NCBI GenBank assembly: GCA_009775265.1
Contig: VSPG01000008.1
Coordinates: forward strand, 29,214-67,722
Source: Muribaculaceae bacterium
GTDB lineage: Bacteria > Bacteroidota > Bacteroidia > Bacteroidales > Muribaculaceae
Length of the DNA stretch: 38,509 nucleotides
Direction: 5' to 3'
Of the stretch, positions 31,265 to 38,509 are shown one piece after another. The first letter of the stretch is position 1. Each line of letters starts with the position of its first letter. Below the pieces are notes generated by a model, which did no database searches, was not told the origin of the DNA, and saw nothing but the letters and a program-made list of their open reading frames with translations. Both the position numbers and the translations under genes were made by a program.

Positions 31265-34200
31265 ATGAAAAGATATAAAATAGTCAACAGCGCGCTCGGA
31301 TGGCTGTGCTTTGTCGTCGCTGCGGTGACGTACCTGCTCACCATCGAGCCGACGGCCAGTTTCTGGGACTGCCCGGAGTTCATCTCCCAGGGCGCCAAAC
31401 TTGAAGTGGGACACCCGCCGGGCAACCCCATATTCATGCTCACGGCGCGTTTCTTCGTCACGCTTTTCGGCGGCGGCATGGACACGGCTGCGGTTGCGGT
31501 CAACTGCATGTCGGCGCTTTTCAGCGCGGCCACCATCCTGCTTCTGTTCTGGACGGTGACGCACCTCGTGCGTCGGCTTATCGTGCGCGACGATGCGACG
31601 GACATCTCTCTGCGCAAGCTTGTCATAATCATGGGTTCGGGCCTCTGCGGAGCGCTTGCCTACACATGGAGCGACACGTTCTGGTTCTCGGCCGTGGAAG
31701 GCGAGGTGTATGCGTTTTCCTCGCTGTGCACGGCGCTGGTGTTCTGGCTCATCCTCAAGTGGGAGAGCCATGCCGACGAGCCGCACAGCGACCGCTACCT
31801 CGTGCTTATAGCCTATATAATAGGCGTTTCGATAGCGGTGCATCTGCTCAATCTGCTCTGCATCCCGGCCATCGGCCTTGTGTTCTACTACCGCAAGTGG
31901 CGCAATGTGAACGCCAAAGGCTCGCTCGTGGCGCTGGGGCTTTCCTGCGTGCTGGTGGGAGCCATTCTTTACGGACTTGTGCCGGGCTTCATGAAGGTGG
32001 CGCAGCAGTTCGAACTTTTCTTCGTCAACGAAGTGGGCCTCGGCTACAATATGGGCGTGCTCATCTATGCCGTGGTGCTCGTGGGCGTGCTGTGCTGGGC
32101 GGTGTCGGCGCTGTATCATCAGAAAAGTGCCGCATCCATCCGCTGGAGCTGCCTGCTGGGGCTGACTCTCAGCGGTCTGCCTTTCATCGGCCCGTGGTGG
32201 CTGGCCGCCGTCATTGTAGTGGCGCTTGCCGGATGGCTGTTCGTGTTCTGCCCGAAACTTCCTGTGCGTGTGCTTAACGTGGTTATGCTCGGTGTGCTCG
32301 TGATTTTCGTGGGCTATTCGAGCTATGCCCTGCTGCTGATACGTGCGTCGGCCAATACGCCGATGAACCAGAATGCCCCGGACAATGTGTTTGCCCTCGC
32401 GTCCTATATGAACCGCGAGCAGTACGGCGAGCGCCCGCTGTTCTATGGCGTGGCCTTTGCCGAGGAACTTGACGTCGTGGACGACGGAAACGGCAACAGC
32501 TTTGTGCGTGTGGATGCCAACGGACGCCCCGTAACCAAGGTGCTCGACGGCTATCTGCGCGACGAGAACGGCGGCGCCTACAACGATCCGGAACCGCTGT
32601 GGTCGAAGGTGTCGAAAACGTCGCCCCTGCAGGCCGACGAATATGTGCAGGAAAGCGACAAGCCGTCCTACCGTAACGTGCCTGACATGAAGATGCTTTT
32701 CACGCGCATCTACAGCACCGACGACAGGGCAGGCCATGTGAGCGGATATAAGGGCTGGGCGGAGTATTCCACCCCTGACCTTGCAGACATCCCCGCGTCT
32801 GTGCGCAAGCGCTGGGCCGAAACGGGATATGCGCCGCTTTACGAGGTGGCGCCGTATCTGCACCACCAGAGCACTGTGACTACGGCAGTCGATGCCATGG
32901 GCAACCCCGTGCAGCAGACTACCGCGTGGAAGCCGGGCTTTGATGTGAATCTGCGCTATTTCGTCAATTATCAGCTCAACCACATGTACTGGCGCTACTT
33001 CATGTGGAACTTCGCGGGACGCCAGAATGACATCCAGGGCAACGGCGAGCCTCATCTCGGCAACTGGATTTCGGGCATACCTTTCATCGACAACATGCGC
33101 CTCGGCGACCAAAGCCTGCTGCCTGACGAGTTCGGCAAAGGCAACAAGGGGCACAATGTGTTCTATATGCTGCCTCTGCTGCTGGGTCTCATCGGTCTGC
33201 TTTGGCAGGCGCTGCGCAATTTCGGCCCCGACGGCAAGCGCGGCATTGAGCAGTTCTGGGTGATATTCTTCCTGTTCTTCATGACGGGCATAGCCATAGT
33301 GCTCTACCTTAACCAGACTCCCGGACAGCCGCGCGAACGCGACTATGCTTTTGCCGGTTCGTTCTACGCATTCGCGATATGGATAGGCATGGGCGTGGCC
33401 GCGATAGCCTATCTGCTGCGCGACCTTCTGGAAAGCCTGTCCAAAGGCCGCGAGCCCGGCGAAGGCCAGAAATGGGCTGCGGCCGGTGTGGCTGTGGCAA
33501 TAGGCATCGCGGTGCCTTTGCAGATGGTGTCGCAGACATGGGACGACCATGACCGCAGCGGGCGCTATGCCGCGCGCGATTTCGGCATGAACTACCTTGA
33601 ATCCCTCGACCCGAATGCCGTCATATTCACGAATGGCGACAACGACACGTTCCCTCTGTGGTACGCGCAGGAGGTGGAAGGCGTGCGCCGCGATGTGCGC
33701 GTGGTGAACCTCAGCTATCTTACTACCGACTGGTATGCCAACCAGTTGCGCCACCCCTCGTATGAGGCCGAAGCCATTGGCATGTTCGCCAAGCCTTCGG
33801 ACTACGCTTACGACCGCCTTGCCTACAGTTTCGTGATTCCGCGCACAGACAGCCTTGTGTCGGCTTCCGACGCGCTTGCCGAGCTGTACGGTTCGGACGA
33901 CAAGATGTTCGGCGCGCATTTCCTGACGCGCCCCAACGTGCGCATAGACGTGGACACGGTGGCCGCTCTCGAACGCTACGGTGTCAGCCCCGCCGATTCG
34001 GCCTCTGTGCTTATGCGCCATTTCGACGCTCCGCGCACCAACCTGCGCAACCTCGGCTCGGGCATGACCCTCAGCCGCACGCTGTCGCTCGACATGATTG
34101 CCCGCTCGCTGTCCGACGGATGGAAGCGTCCGTTCTATTTCGCATGCACTGTGCCGAGTTCGTATTACCTGGGTCTCAGTCCCTACCTGAGCGCCACCGG

Positions 34201-35101
34201 CATGGCGTATGAGGTGACGCCTTTCCGCGACGCGCCTGTGAACGTGAATGCGCTCAAGTCTTACGAAAACGCCTTTACGAAGTTCCGCTGGGGCGGTCTG
34301 GACGCTCCCGATGCGGCAGGTCTGTATCTGGACGAGACTGTGCGCCGCATGGTGGCGTCGACACGCTCGGCGCTGTTCACCACGGCCGAAGACCTGCTTC
34401 TGCAGCCGGATGCCCCGGCAAGCTATTTTGCCAAGACGTATGCTTCCGACCACGGGCTTGAGGTGCCTGCCACGCAACGCGACATGGCACGCAACCTGCT
34501 CGAGCTCATTCTGGAGAAACTTCCGGCTGAGGCCTCGCCGTGGGACGGCATGATGGATGTGTATATCGCTTGCAAATACTATGACATGTGGCTCGACACC
34601 GGCCGCGCTTCCGACCTTGAACGTGCGCGCGGGCTGCTCGATGCCGCAGAGGAGCGCTATGCCCAGCTTGTGCGCTATGCGTCGTCGCTGACGCCCTCGC
34701 GCCGCGCATCTCTTGGACGCAACGAAGATGCCGCCTTGCAGTATCTCGGCATGGTTGTGGGCATGCAGAACCAGATGGATGTGGTGGAAAAGCTCCGCAA
34801 TATGCCTGAGCGCACTCCCGAACAGCAGCAACTGCTCGATGCTGTGGGCGAACGCCTGCCGATGGAGTATGCGCTGCGTGTGTTCCCGCTTCTGTATGTC
34901 GACGGGTACAGCGTGGACGACCTCCGCAAGGCCGCCGGCGCTCCTGCCGATGCCGAAATAGGCTCTCTGCCGCCAGTGGCTCTCGAAGGCGCCATGATGC
35001 TCGAAGCGCATAAGACTGCCGGAGTGGATCCGCTTGCACGCACGAAGGATATTGAGGACAAGTACGGTGTGGACCGCGCCGACTGGAGTAGGATAATCTG
35101 A
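31265..35101 (+). CDS. DUF2723 / GT117 family membrane glycosyltransferase
   Basis: A 1278-residue protein with about a dozen predicted membrane segments in its first 750 residues. The conserved DUF2723 opening YLLTIEPTASFWDCPEFISQ (23-42) and GHPPGNPIF follow the first helix; WDCPEF holds the presumed key acidic residues. A second signature, NQTPGQPRERDYAFAGSFYA, and the NGDNDTFPLWYAQEVEGVR region are seen further on. The C-terminal 300 residues look helical and TPR-like. Members are placed in CAZy GT117 and thought to transfer sugars to protein or lipid; the acceptor is unknown. A 1262-codon open frame on the opposite strand is a codon-bias shadow. Confidence 0.9.
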   Translation: MKRYKIVNSALGWLCFVVAAVTYLLTIEPTASFWDCPEFISQGAKLEVGHPPGNPIFMLTARFFVTLFGGGMDTAAVAVNCMSALFSAATILLLFWTVTHLVRRLIVRDDATDISLRKLVIIMGSGLCGALAYTWSDTFWFSAVEGEVYAFSSLCTALVFWLILKWESHADEPHSDRYLVLIAYIIGVSIAVHLLNLLCIPAIGLVFYYRKWRNVNAKGSLVALGLSCVLVGAILYGLVPGFMKVAQQFELFFVNEVGLGYNMGVLIYAVVLVGVLCWAVSALYHQKSAASIRWSCLLGLTLSGLPFIGPWWLAAVIVVALAGWLFVFCPKLPVRVLNVVMLGVLVIFVGYSSYALLLIRASANTPMNQNAPDNVFALASYMNREQYGERPLFYGVAFAEELDVVDDGNGNSFVRVDANGRPVTKVLDGYLRDENGGAYNDPEPLWSKVSKTSPLQADEYVQESDKPSYRNVPDMKMLFTRIYSTDDRAGHVSGYKGWAEYSTPDLADIPASVRKRWAETGYAPLYEVAPYLHHQSTVTTAVDAMGNPVQQTTAWKPGFDVNLRYFVNYQLNHMYWRYFMWNFAGRQNDIQGNGEPHLGNWISGIPFIDNMRLGDQSLLPDEFGKGNKGHNVFYMLPLLLGLIGLLWQALRNFGPDGKRGIEQFWVIFFLFFMTGIAIVLYLNQTPGQPRERDYAFAGSFYAFAIWIGMGVAAIAYLLRDLLESLSKGREPGEGQKWAAAGVAVAIGIAVPLQMVSQTWDDHDRSGRYAARDFGMNYLESLDPNAVIFTNGDNDTFPLWYAQEVEGVRRDVRVVNLSYLTTDWYANQLRHPSYEAEAIGMFAKPSDYAYDRLAYSFVIPRTDSLVSASDALAELYGSDDKMFGAHFLTRPNVRIDVDTVAALERYGVSPADSASVLMRHFDAPRTNLRNLGSGMTLSRTLSLDMIARSLSDGWKRPFYFACTVPSSYYLGLSPYLSATGMAYEVTPFRDAPVNVNALKSYENAFTKFRWGGLDAPDAAGLYLDETVRRMVASTRSALFTTAEDLLLQPDAPASYFAKTYASDHGLEVPATQRDMARNLLELILEKLPAEASPWDGMMDVYIACKYYDMWLDTGRASDLERARGLLDAAEERYAQLVRYASSLTPSRRASLGRNEDAALQYLGMVVGMQNQMDVVEKLRNMPERTPEQQQLLDAVGERLPMEYALRVFPLLYVDGYSVDDLRKAAGAPADAEIGSLPPVALEGAMMLEAHKTAGVDPLARTKDIEDKYGVDRADWSRII

Positions 35102-35111
35102 CGCGCAGCCG

Positions 35112-35732
35112 ATGTTTATCGAACAGCCGCCTTTGCTCTACCGCCTCCTGTTTCCGGAGGCGGTGTGGCGCCTTAAAAAGCGGCGCAAGCGGACTGTGTA
35201 CCTCACTTTCGACGACGGACCCGTGCCGGAAGTGACTCCGTGGGTGCTTGATACGCTCGACCGATATGGCGTGCGTGCCACGTTCTTCATGGTGGGCGAC
35301 AATGTGCGCCGCCATCCCGGACTGCTCGAGGAGGTGCGCCGCCGCGGCCATAGCTACGGCAACCATACAATGCACCACCTGCAGGGCATGAAGGTGACTG
35401 CGCGCACCTATTGGCGCGACATATGCGAGGCCGACGCTCTGCTCGACAGTCCGCTGTTCAGGCCTCCGCACGGAATCATGCGCTGGAAGCAGGCCGCAGC
35501 CATAAAGCATCATTATAATATAATAATGTATGACCTTGTGACGCGCGACTATTCCCGCCGCCTGACCCCTGCGCGTGTGGTGGACAATGTGCGGCGCTAT
35601 GCCCGCAATGGCAGCATAATAGTGTTCCACGACTCTCTCAAGGCCGAGCGGAATCTGCGCGATGCTCTGCCGGCGGCTATAGAATGGCTGCAGGCGGAGG
35701 GGTATTCTTTTGAAGTGCTGCCGATGCAATGA
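35112..35732 (+). CDS. Polysaccharide deacetylase (NodB/CE4)
   Basis: The 206 residues carry all CE4 motifs: YLTFDDGPVPE (30-40, D34/D35), metal ligands H85 and H89 in GNHTMHH, RPPHG (117-121, His where Tyr is common), and the catalytic His in IVFHDSLKAE (about 171-180). It should remove N- or O-acetyl groups from a glycan, probably peptidoglycan or a surface polymer. No signal peptide is seen, which is unusual for this role. It overlaps queG by 4 bp. Confidence 0.92.
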   Translation: MFIEQPPLLYRLLFPEAVWRLKKRRKRTVYLTFDDGPVPEVTPWVLDTLDRYGVRATFFMVGDNVRRHPGLLEEVRRRGHSYGNHTMHHLQGMKVTARTYWRDICEADALLDSPLFRPPHGIMRWKQAAAIKHHYNIIMYDLVTRDYSRRLTPARVVDNVRRYARNGSIIVFHDSLKAERNLRDALPAAIEWLQAEGYSFEVLPMQ

Positions 35733-36682
35733 ACGGTTCCGCTTCCATACCGGAGATGCTTGATGCCCTGTGCTGCGGTGCGGGAGCATGTGCCTGGGGT
35801 GTGGCGGCGGCGGCTCCGGTGGCCGACGCCGACCGGAAAATATTTGACTCATGGATAGCACGCGGCGCCCATGGGCCGATGGACTACATGGAGCGTTATG
35901 CCGATGTGCGTGCGGATGTGGAGCTTCTGCTGGCGGGCGCGCGCAGCATTGTCGTGTGTGCGTTCTCCTACAGGCAGGCGAGCCATAGCGCGCATATATC
36001 CGACTATGCGCTCGGGCGCGACTATCATATAGTGCTGCGCGAGCGCCTTGAACAGGTGGCGGCCGCTGTGCGGGAGAGTTTCGGCGGCGAGACACGCGTG
36101 TGTGTGGATTCCGCGCCGCTGCGCGAACGCTATTGGGCGAAGATTGCCGGGGTGGGCACGTTTGGCCTCAACGGAAAGCTGATTGTGCCGGGCGCGGGAG
36201 CAGATGTGGTGCTGGGCGAAATAGTCTGCACGGCAGTGCTGCCTGCTACGGAGCCGTTGCAGGAGGAGTTGTGCGACGGCTGCGGACGGTGCGTAATGGC
36301 TTGTCCGGCGTCGGCGCTCGACGGCCGCGGCGGAGTCGATGCCCGGAAATGCCTTTCGTGTATCACCATAGAGCACCGCGGACCGCTGCCCGAAGGCGTG
36401 CGGCTGCACGGCCGGCTTGCGGGTTGCGATGTGTGCAGCCGCGTATGTCCTGCCGATGCGCGTGAGGCTTCGGCGGGATGTGCGGCCACGCTGCCCGACT
36501 TGCAGGCGCGTGCCGAAGTGCTTGCCCTGACTCCTGCGGAAGCGGCGGGGCTTACGCGTGGACGCTTTGCGTCGCTGTTCAGGCAAAGCGCGCTCATGCG
36601 CCTGCGTCTTTCAGGCCTGCGGCGGAATGCCACATATATAATAATGACTGAAAATCAAAACGAAATAACACAGACTCTATGA
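35729..36682 (+). CDS. queG: Epoxyqueuosine reductase
   Basis: QueG reduces epoxyqueuosine to queuosine in the anticodon of certain tRNAs, using cobalamin and two [4Fe-4S] clusters. The 317 residues include VDSAPLRERYWAKIAGVG and FGLNGKLIVPGAGADVVLGE (catalytic and cobalamin region), then CDGCGRCVMACPASALD and CDVCSRVCP with CLSC between them for the clusters. Its start overlaps the deacetylase stop (ATGA) and its own stop overlaps the helicase start in the same way. Confidence 0.95.
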   Translation: MNGSASIPEMLDALCCGAGACAWGVAAAAPVADADRKIFDSWIARGAHGPMDYMERYADVRADVELLLAGARSIVVCAFSYRQASHSAHISDYALGRDYHIVLRERLEQVAAAVRESFGGETRVCVDSAPLRERYWAKIAGVGTFGLNGKLIVPGAGADVVLGEIVCTAVLPATEPLQEELCDGCGRCVMACPASALDGRGGVDARKCLSCITIEHRGPLPEGVRLHGRLAGCDVCSRVCPADAREASAGCAATLPDLQARAEVLALTPAEAAGLTRGRFASLFRQSALMRLRLSGLRRNATYIIMTENQNEITQTL

Positions 36683-38073
36683 CATTCGACGAGTTAGACC
36701 TCAGTGACGATATTCTTGACGCTCTTGACGCCATGCACTTCAGCGAATGCACTCCGATTCAGGAACAGGCCATTCCGGCTGTGCTCGAAGGGCGCGACCT
36801 CATAGCAGTAGCGCAGACCGGTACCGGCAAGACTGCAGCCTATCTGCTGCCCGTCATCGACCGTCTCGCCTCCCAGCCCGAGCCTGATGCCATCAATTGT
36901 ATAATAATGTCGCCCACCCGCGAGCTCGCGCAGCAGATAGACCGCCAGATGGAGGGTTTCTCCTATTTCCTGCCGGTAAACTCGGTGGCCATCTACGGAG
37001 GCACGGACGGAGCCACGTTCGCGCAGCAGCAGCGGGGGCTGAAAATGGGTGCCGATGTGGTGATAGCTACCCCGGGGCGTCTGCTTGCGCACATGAGCAT
37101 GGGGTATGTGGATTTGAGCAAGGTGCAGGTGCTTATCCTCGACGAAGCCGACCGCATGCTCGACATGGGCTTCTATGATGACATAATGCAGATAGTGGCG
37201 CAAACGCCTGACACGCGCCAGACGCTTATGTTCTCCGCCACGATGCCTCCTAAAATCAAGCAGATGGCGCAGAAAATACTCAACCATCCGGCAGAGGTGA
37301 AGATTGCAGTGAGCCGTCCGGCCGACAGCATCGACCAGTCGGCGGTGGTGTGCCACGAGCGTCAGAAGACTCCTATCCTGCGCCATCTTTTCGAAGTTAA
37401 GGCGTCGAAGCGGGTGATAGTGTTTGCGGCGTCGAAACTTAAGGTGAAGGAACTGAACCGTGAGTTGCGCCGTGCCGGATGTAAGAGTGCCGAGATGCAT
37501 TCCGACCTTGAGCAGGCGCGTCGCGACGAAGTGATGCATGATTTCCGCGGCGGCCGCGTGGATGTGCTTGTCGCTACCGACATACTGGCGCGTGGCATAG
37601 ATATTGACGACATAGCTCTTGTCGTGAACTACGATGTGCCCCGTGAGGCGGAGGATTACGTGCACAGAATCGGCCGCACGGCGCGTGCCGGTGCCGGAGG
37701 CTCGGCTGTCACGCTTGTGGGTGAGCGCGACCAGGAGCGTTTTGCCGGCATAGAGGATTTTCTCGGAAAACCTGTGCGCCGCGAAGAAATACCCTCGGAA
37801 TTCGGTTCGTTGCCCGAGTTTGAGCCGTCGGGCAGGGGGCGTGGCCAGAAAAGCCGCGGAAACAAACCATCGGGCAACCGCGGGCGAGGGCGCCGCGACA
37901 AAAGGCGGAGCGATAAACCGCATGCTGTAAAGGGCGAGAATAATACGGCTCAGACACAGACTCTGCCTGTGACTGAGCAGACGCCGGCAGAAAAAACAAA
38001 GCGGCGGCGCCACCGCGGCGGCCGCCGTGGCAAAGGCAAGCCCCAGCCTCCGGCGGATTCCGCAAAGGACTGA
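36679..38073 (+). CDS. DEAD-box RNA helicase
   Basis: A 464-residue helicase with the Q motif (CTPIQEQAIP), Walker A AQTGTGKT (about 55-62), PTRELAQQ, VIATPGRLL, DEAD in LILDEADRMLDMGF, SAT in MFSATMPPK, and the second domain DVLVATDILARGIDIDD and HRIGRTARAG. The last 90 residues form a basic Arg/Gly/Lys-rich tail (SGRGRGQKSRGNKPSGNRGR and onward), likely for RNA binding. It resembles RhlE-type helicases of ribosome assembly or RNA decay. It ends the queG-linked run at a strong terminator. Confidence 0.95.
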   Translation: MTFDELDLSDDILDALDAMHFSECTPIQEQAIPAVLEGRDLIAVAQTGTGKTAAYLLPVIDRLASQPEPDAINCIIMSPTRELAQQIDRQMEGFSYFLPVNSVAIYGGTDGATFAQQQRGLKMGADVVIATPGRLLAHMSMGYVDLSKVQVLILDEADRMLDMGFYDDIMQIVAQTPDTRQTLMFSATMPPKIKQMAQKILNHPAEVKIAVSRPADSIDQSAVVCHERQKTPILRHLFEVKASKRVIVFAASKLKVKELNRELRRAGCKSAEMHSDLEQARRDEVMHDFRGGRVDVLVATDILARGIDIDDIALVVNYDVPREAEDYVHRIGRTARAGAGGSAVTLVGERDQERFAGIEDFLGKPVRREEIPSEFGSLPEFEPSGRGRGQKSRGNKPSGNRGRGRRDKRRSDKPHAVKGENNTAQTQTLPVTEQTPAEKTKRRRHRGGRRGKGKPQPPADSAKD

Positions 38074-38098
38074 ACCGGATTTACATGCCTTGTTTAAC

Positions 38099-38124
38099 AA
38101 AAGCCCGCGAAACGCGGGCTTTTT
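38099..38124 (+). terminator. Intrinsic terminator after the helicase gene
   Basis: AAAAGCCCGCG (38099-38109) pairs with CGCGGGCTTTT (38113-38123) around a three-base loop, followed by T. The A/T flanks make it suited to act in both directions. Confidence 0.9.
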
Positions 38125-38159
38125 AGAGATTGTTTAACAATGATTATTAAACAACCTCT
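38125..38159. repeat. AT-rich hairpin beside the terminator
   Basis: AGAGATTGTTTAA and TTAAACAACCTCT pair with one mismatch around a 9-base loop. The 16-mer TTTAGAGATTGTTTAA at its left edge (38122-38137) also occurs exactly at 30040-30055, where the pairing arm is absent. From 38160 to 38368 I see no gene, repeat or site. Confidence 0.6.
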
Positions 38160-38368
38160 TAGTTAATCAGATTGCTTTTTTGTTTGTTATATATAAATGT
38201 GTCTTTTTCATTGGCTGATTATACTGTTGATGAGCTGATGCAGCATATGAGTAAGTCGCTTTGAAAAAATGTTTGTTTGTGTGTTTTCCTCAACCATGTG
38301 GTTGTCAGCTATTTGCATTATTCTGTATTATTTTTCCGTAATATTTTTTCAAAAAAGTGCATAAAAGA

Positions 38369-38400
38369 TTTGGTTGTTTGGTGGAAAGGTTGTAACTTTG
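38369..38400 (+). promoter_or_regulatory. Strong promoter, possibly of an rRNA operon lying beyond the window
   Basis: TTTG (38369-38372) and TAACTTTG (38393-38400) are 20 nt apart, the same ideal layout as the methyltransferase promoter. The following GCACTCGCTTTTCGGAGGAA, with the CTTTTC/GGAAAG hairpin, recalls leaders of rRNA operons in Bacteroidales. No coding start is seen in the remaining 109 bases, which fits a long untranslated leader. Confidence 0.75.
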
Positions 38401-38509
38401 CACTCGCTTTTCGGAGGAAAGGCCTGCGGATTCGGCTTTTGGATGGCTGTAGCGCGGTTGAAACAAAAAATTTGTTAAAAACCGCATTAAAATTTGGCCA
38501 TGTCGAAAA

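Noticed and set aside
31223..35011. 1262-codon open frame opposite the GT117 gene
   Set aside because: It is His/Arg/Val-rich with no recognisable domain, and mirrors a well-supported gene; GC-rich codon bias keeps the opposite frame open.
36694..38100. 468-codon open frame opposite the DEAD-box helicase
   Set aside because: No motif and unnatural composition; the helicase on the plus strand carries every expected motif.
38305..38487. 60-codon minus-strand open frame at the right end
   Set aside because: It covers the consensus promoter region and has no recognisable features.

Overview
The window comes from a Bacteroidales chromosome, most likely the Muribaculaceae or a close relative; the family-level placement is an inference from protein flavour. 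Support comes from several promoters of the Bacteroidetes type (TTTG about 19-20 nt upstream of TAnnTTTG), a SusD/FecR gene remnant, a GT117/DUF2723 protein, FKBP-type lipoproteins, and gene orders I know from Bacteroides relatives: coaX-barrel-lptC-CNNM, pdxJ-exbB-exbD-tonB and serC-serA. Most of the window is GC-rich, compact core genome with many ATGA or TGATG gene overlaps.

Layout. 1-540 is non-coding and built from repeats: a 134-bp direct repeat, an inverted copy of part of it, and a 40-nt hairpin unit that recurs at 15867. 541-2678 (minus) holds DUF2752, GYF_2-CD225, deoC and a MazG-like gene behind a palindrome-bearing promoter. 2825-4137 is an AT-richer AAA ATPase gene preceded by a 29-bp repeat array. 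4218-4290 is tRNA-Pro(CGG). 4501-10214 (plus) runs yqeY, serS, coaX, an outer-membrane barrel, an LptC-like lipoprotein and a CNNM/CorC protein. 10215-12208 (minus) holds a YgjP-like metallopeptidase, NAD kinase and a small putative ACT-like protein. 12300-15836 (plus) holds pdxJ (TTG start), exbB, exbD, tonB and a WaaP/Kdo-kinase-like gene. 15928-17922 (minus) is serA and serC.

18162-21755 is a clearly AT-rich island: a methyltransferase with two complete catalytic domains in one chain, convergent with and overlapping an HNH endonuclease that carries four CxxC pairs. I read this as an acquired restriction-modification system, probably Type IIS-like. It is the best candidate for a little-described system in the window.

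21925-26639 (minus) holds three tandem FKBP prolyl isomerases predicted for three different compartments, a radical SAM protein, a LolE/FtsX-type permease and rbfA. 26734-29526 (plus) holds a NapH/NapG-like multi-cluster ferredoxin fusion, thyA and folA. 29530-30025 is the scar of a decayed FecR/SusD nutrient-uptake locus. 30271-38073 (plus) holds pfkA, a GT117 protein, a polysaccharide deacetylase, queG and a DEAD-box helicase ending at a strong terminator. The last 385 bases carry no gene but hold a textbook promoter whose downstream sequence resembles an rRNA-operon leader.

Functionally the core genes cover cofactor supply (CoA, NADP, PLP, folate/dTMP), serine synthesis and charging, envelope assembly and energised outer-membrane transport, and RNA/ribosome maturation (RbfA, QueG, helicase).
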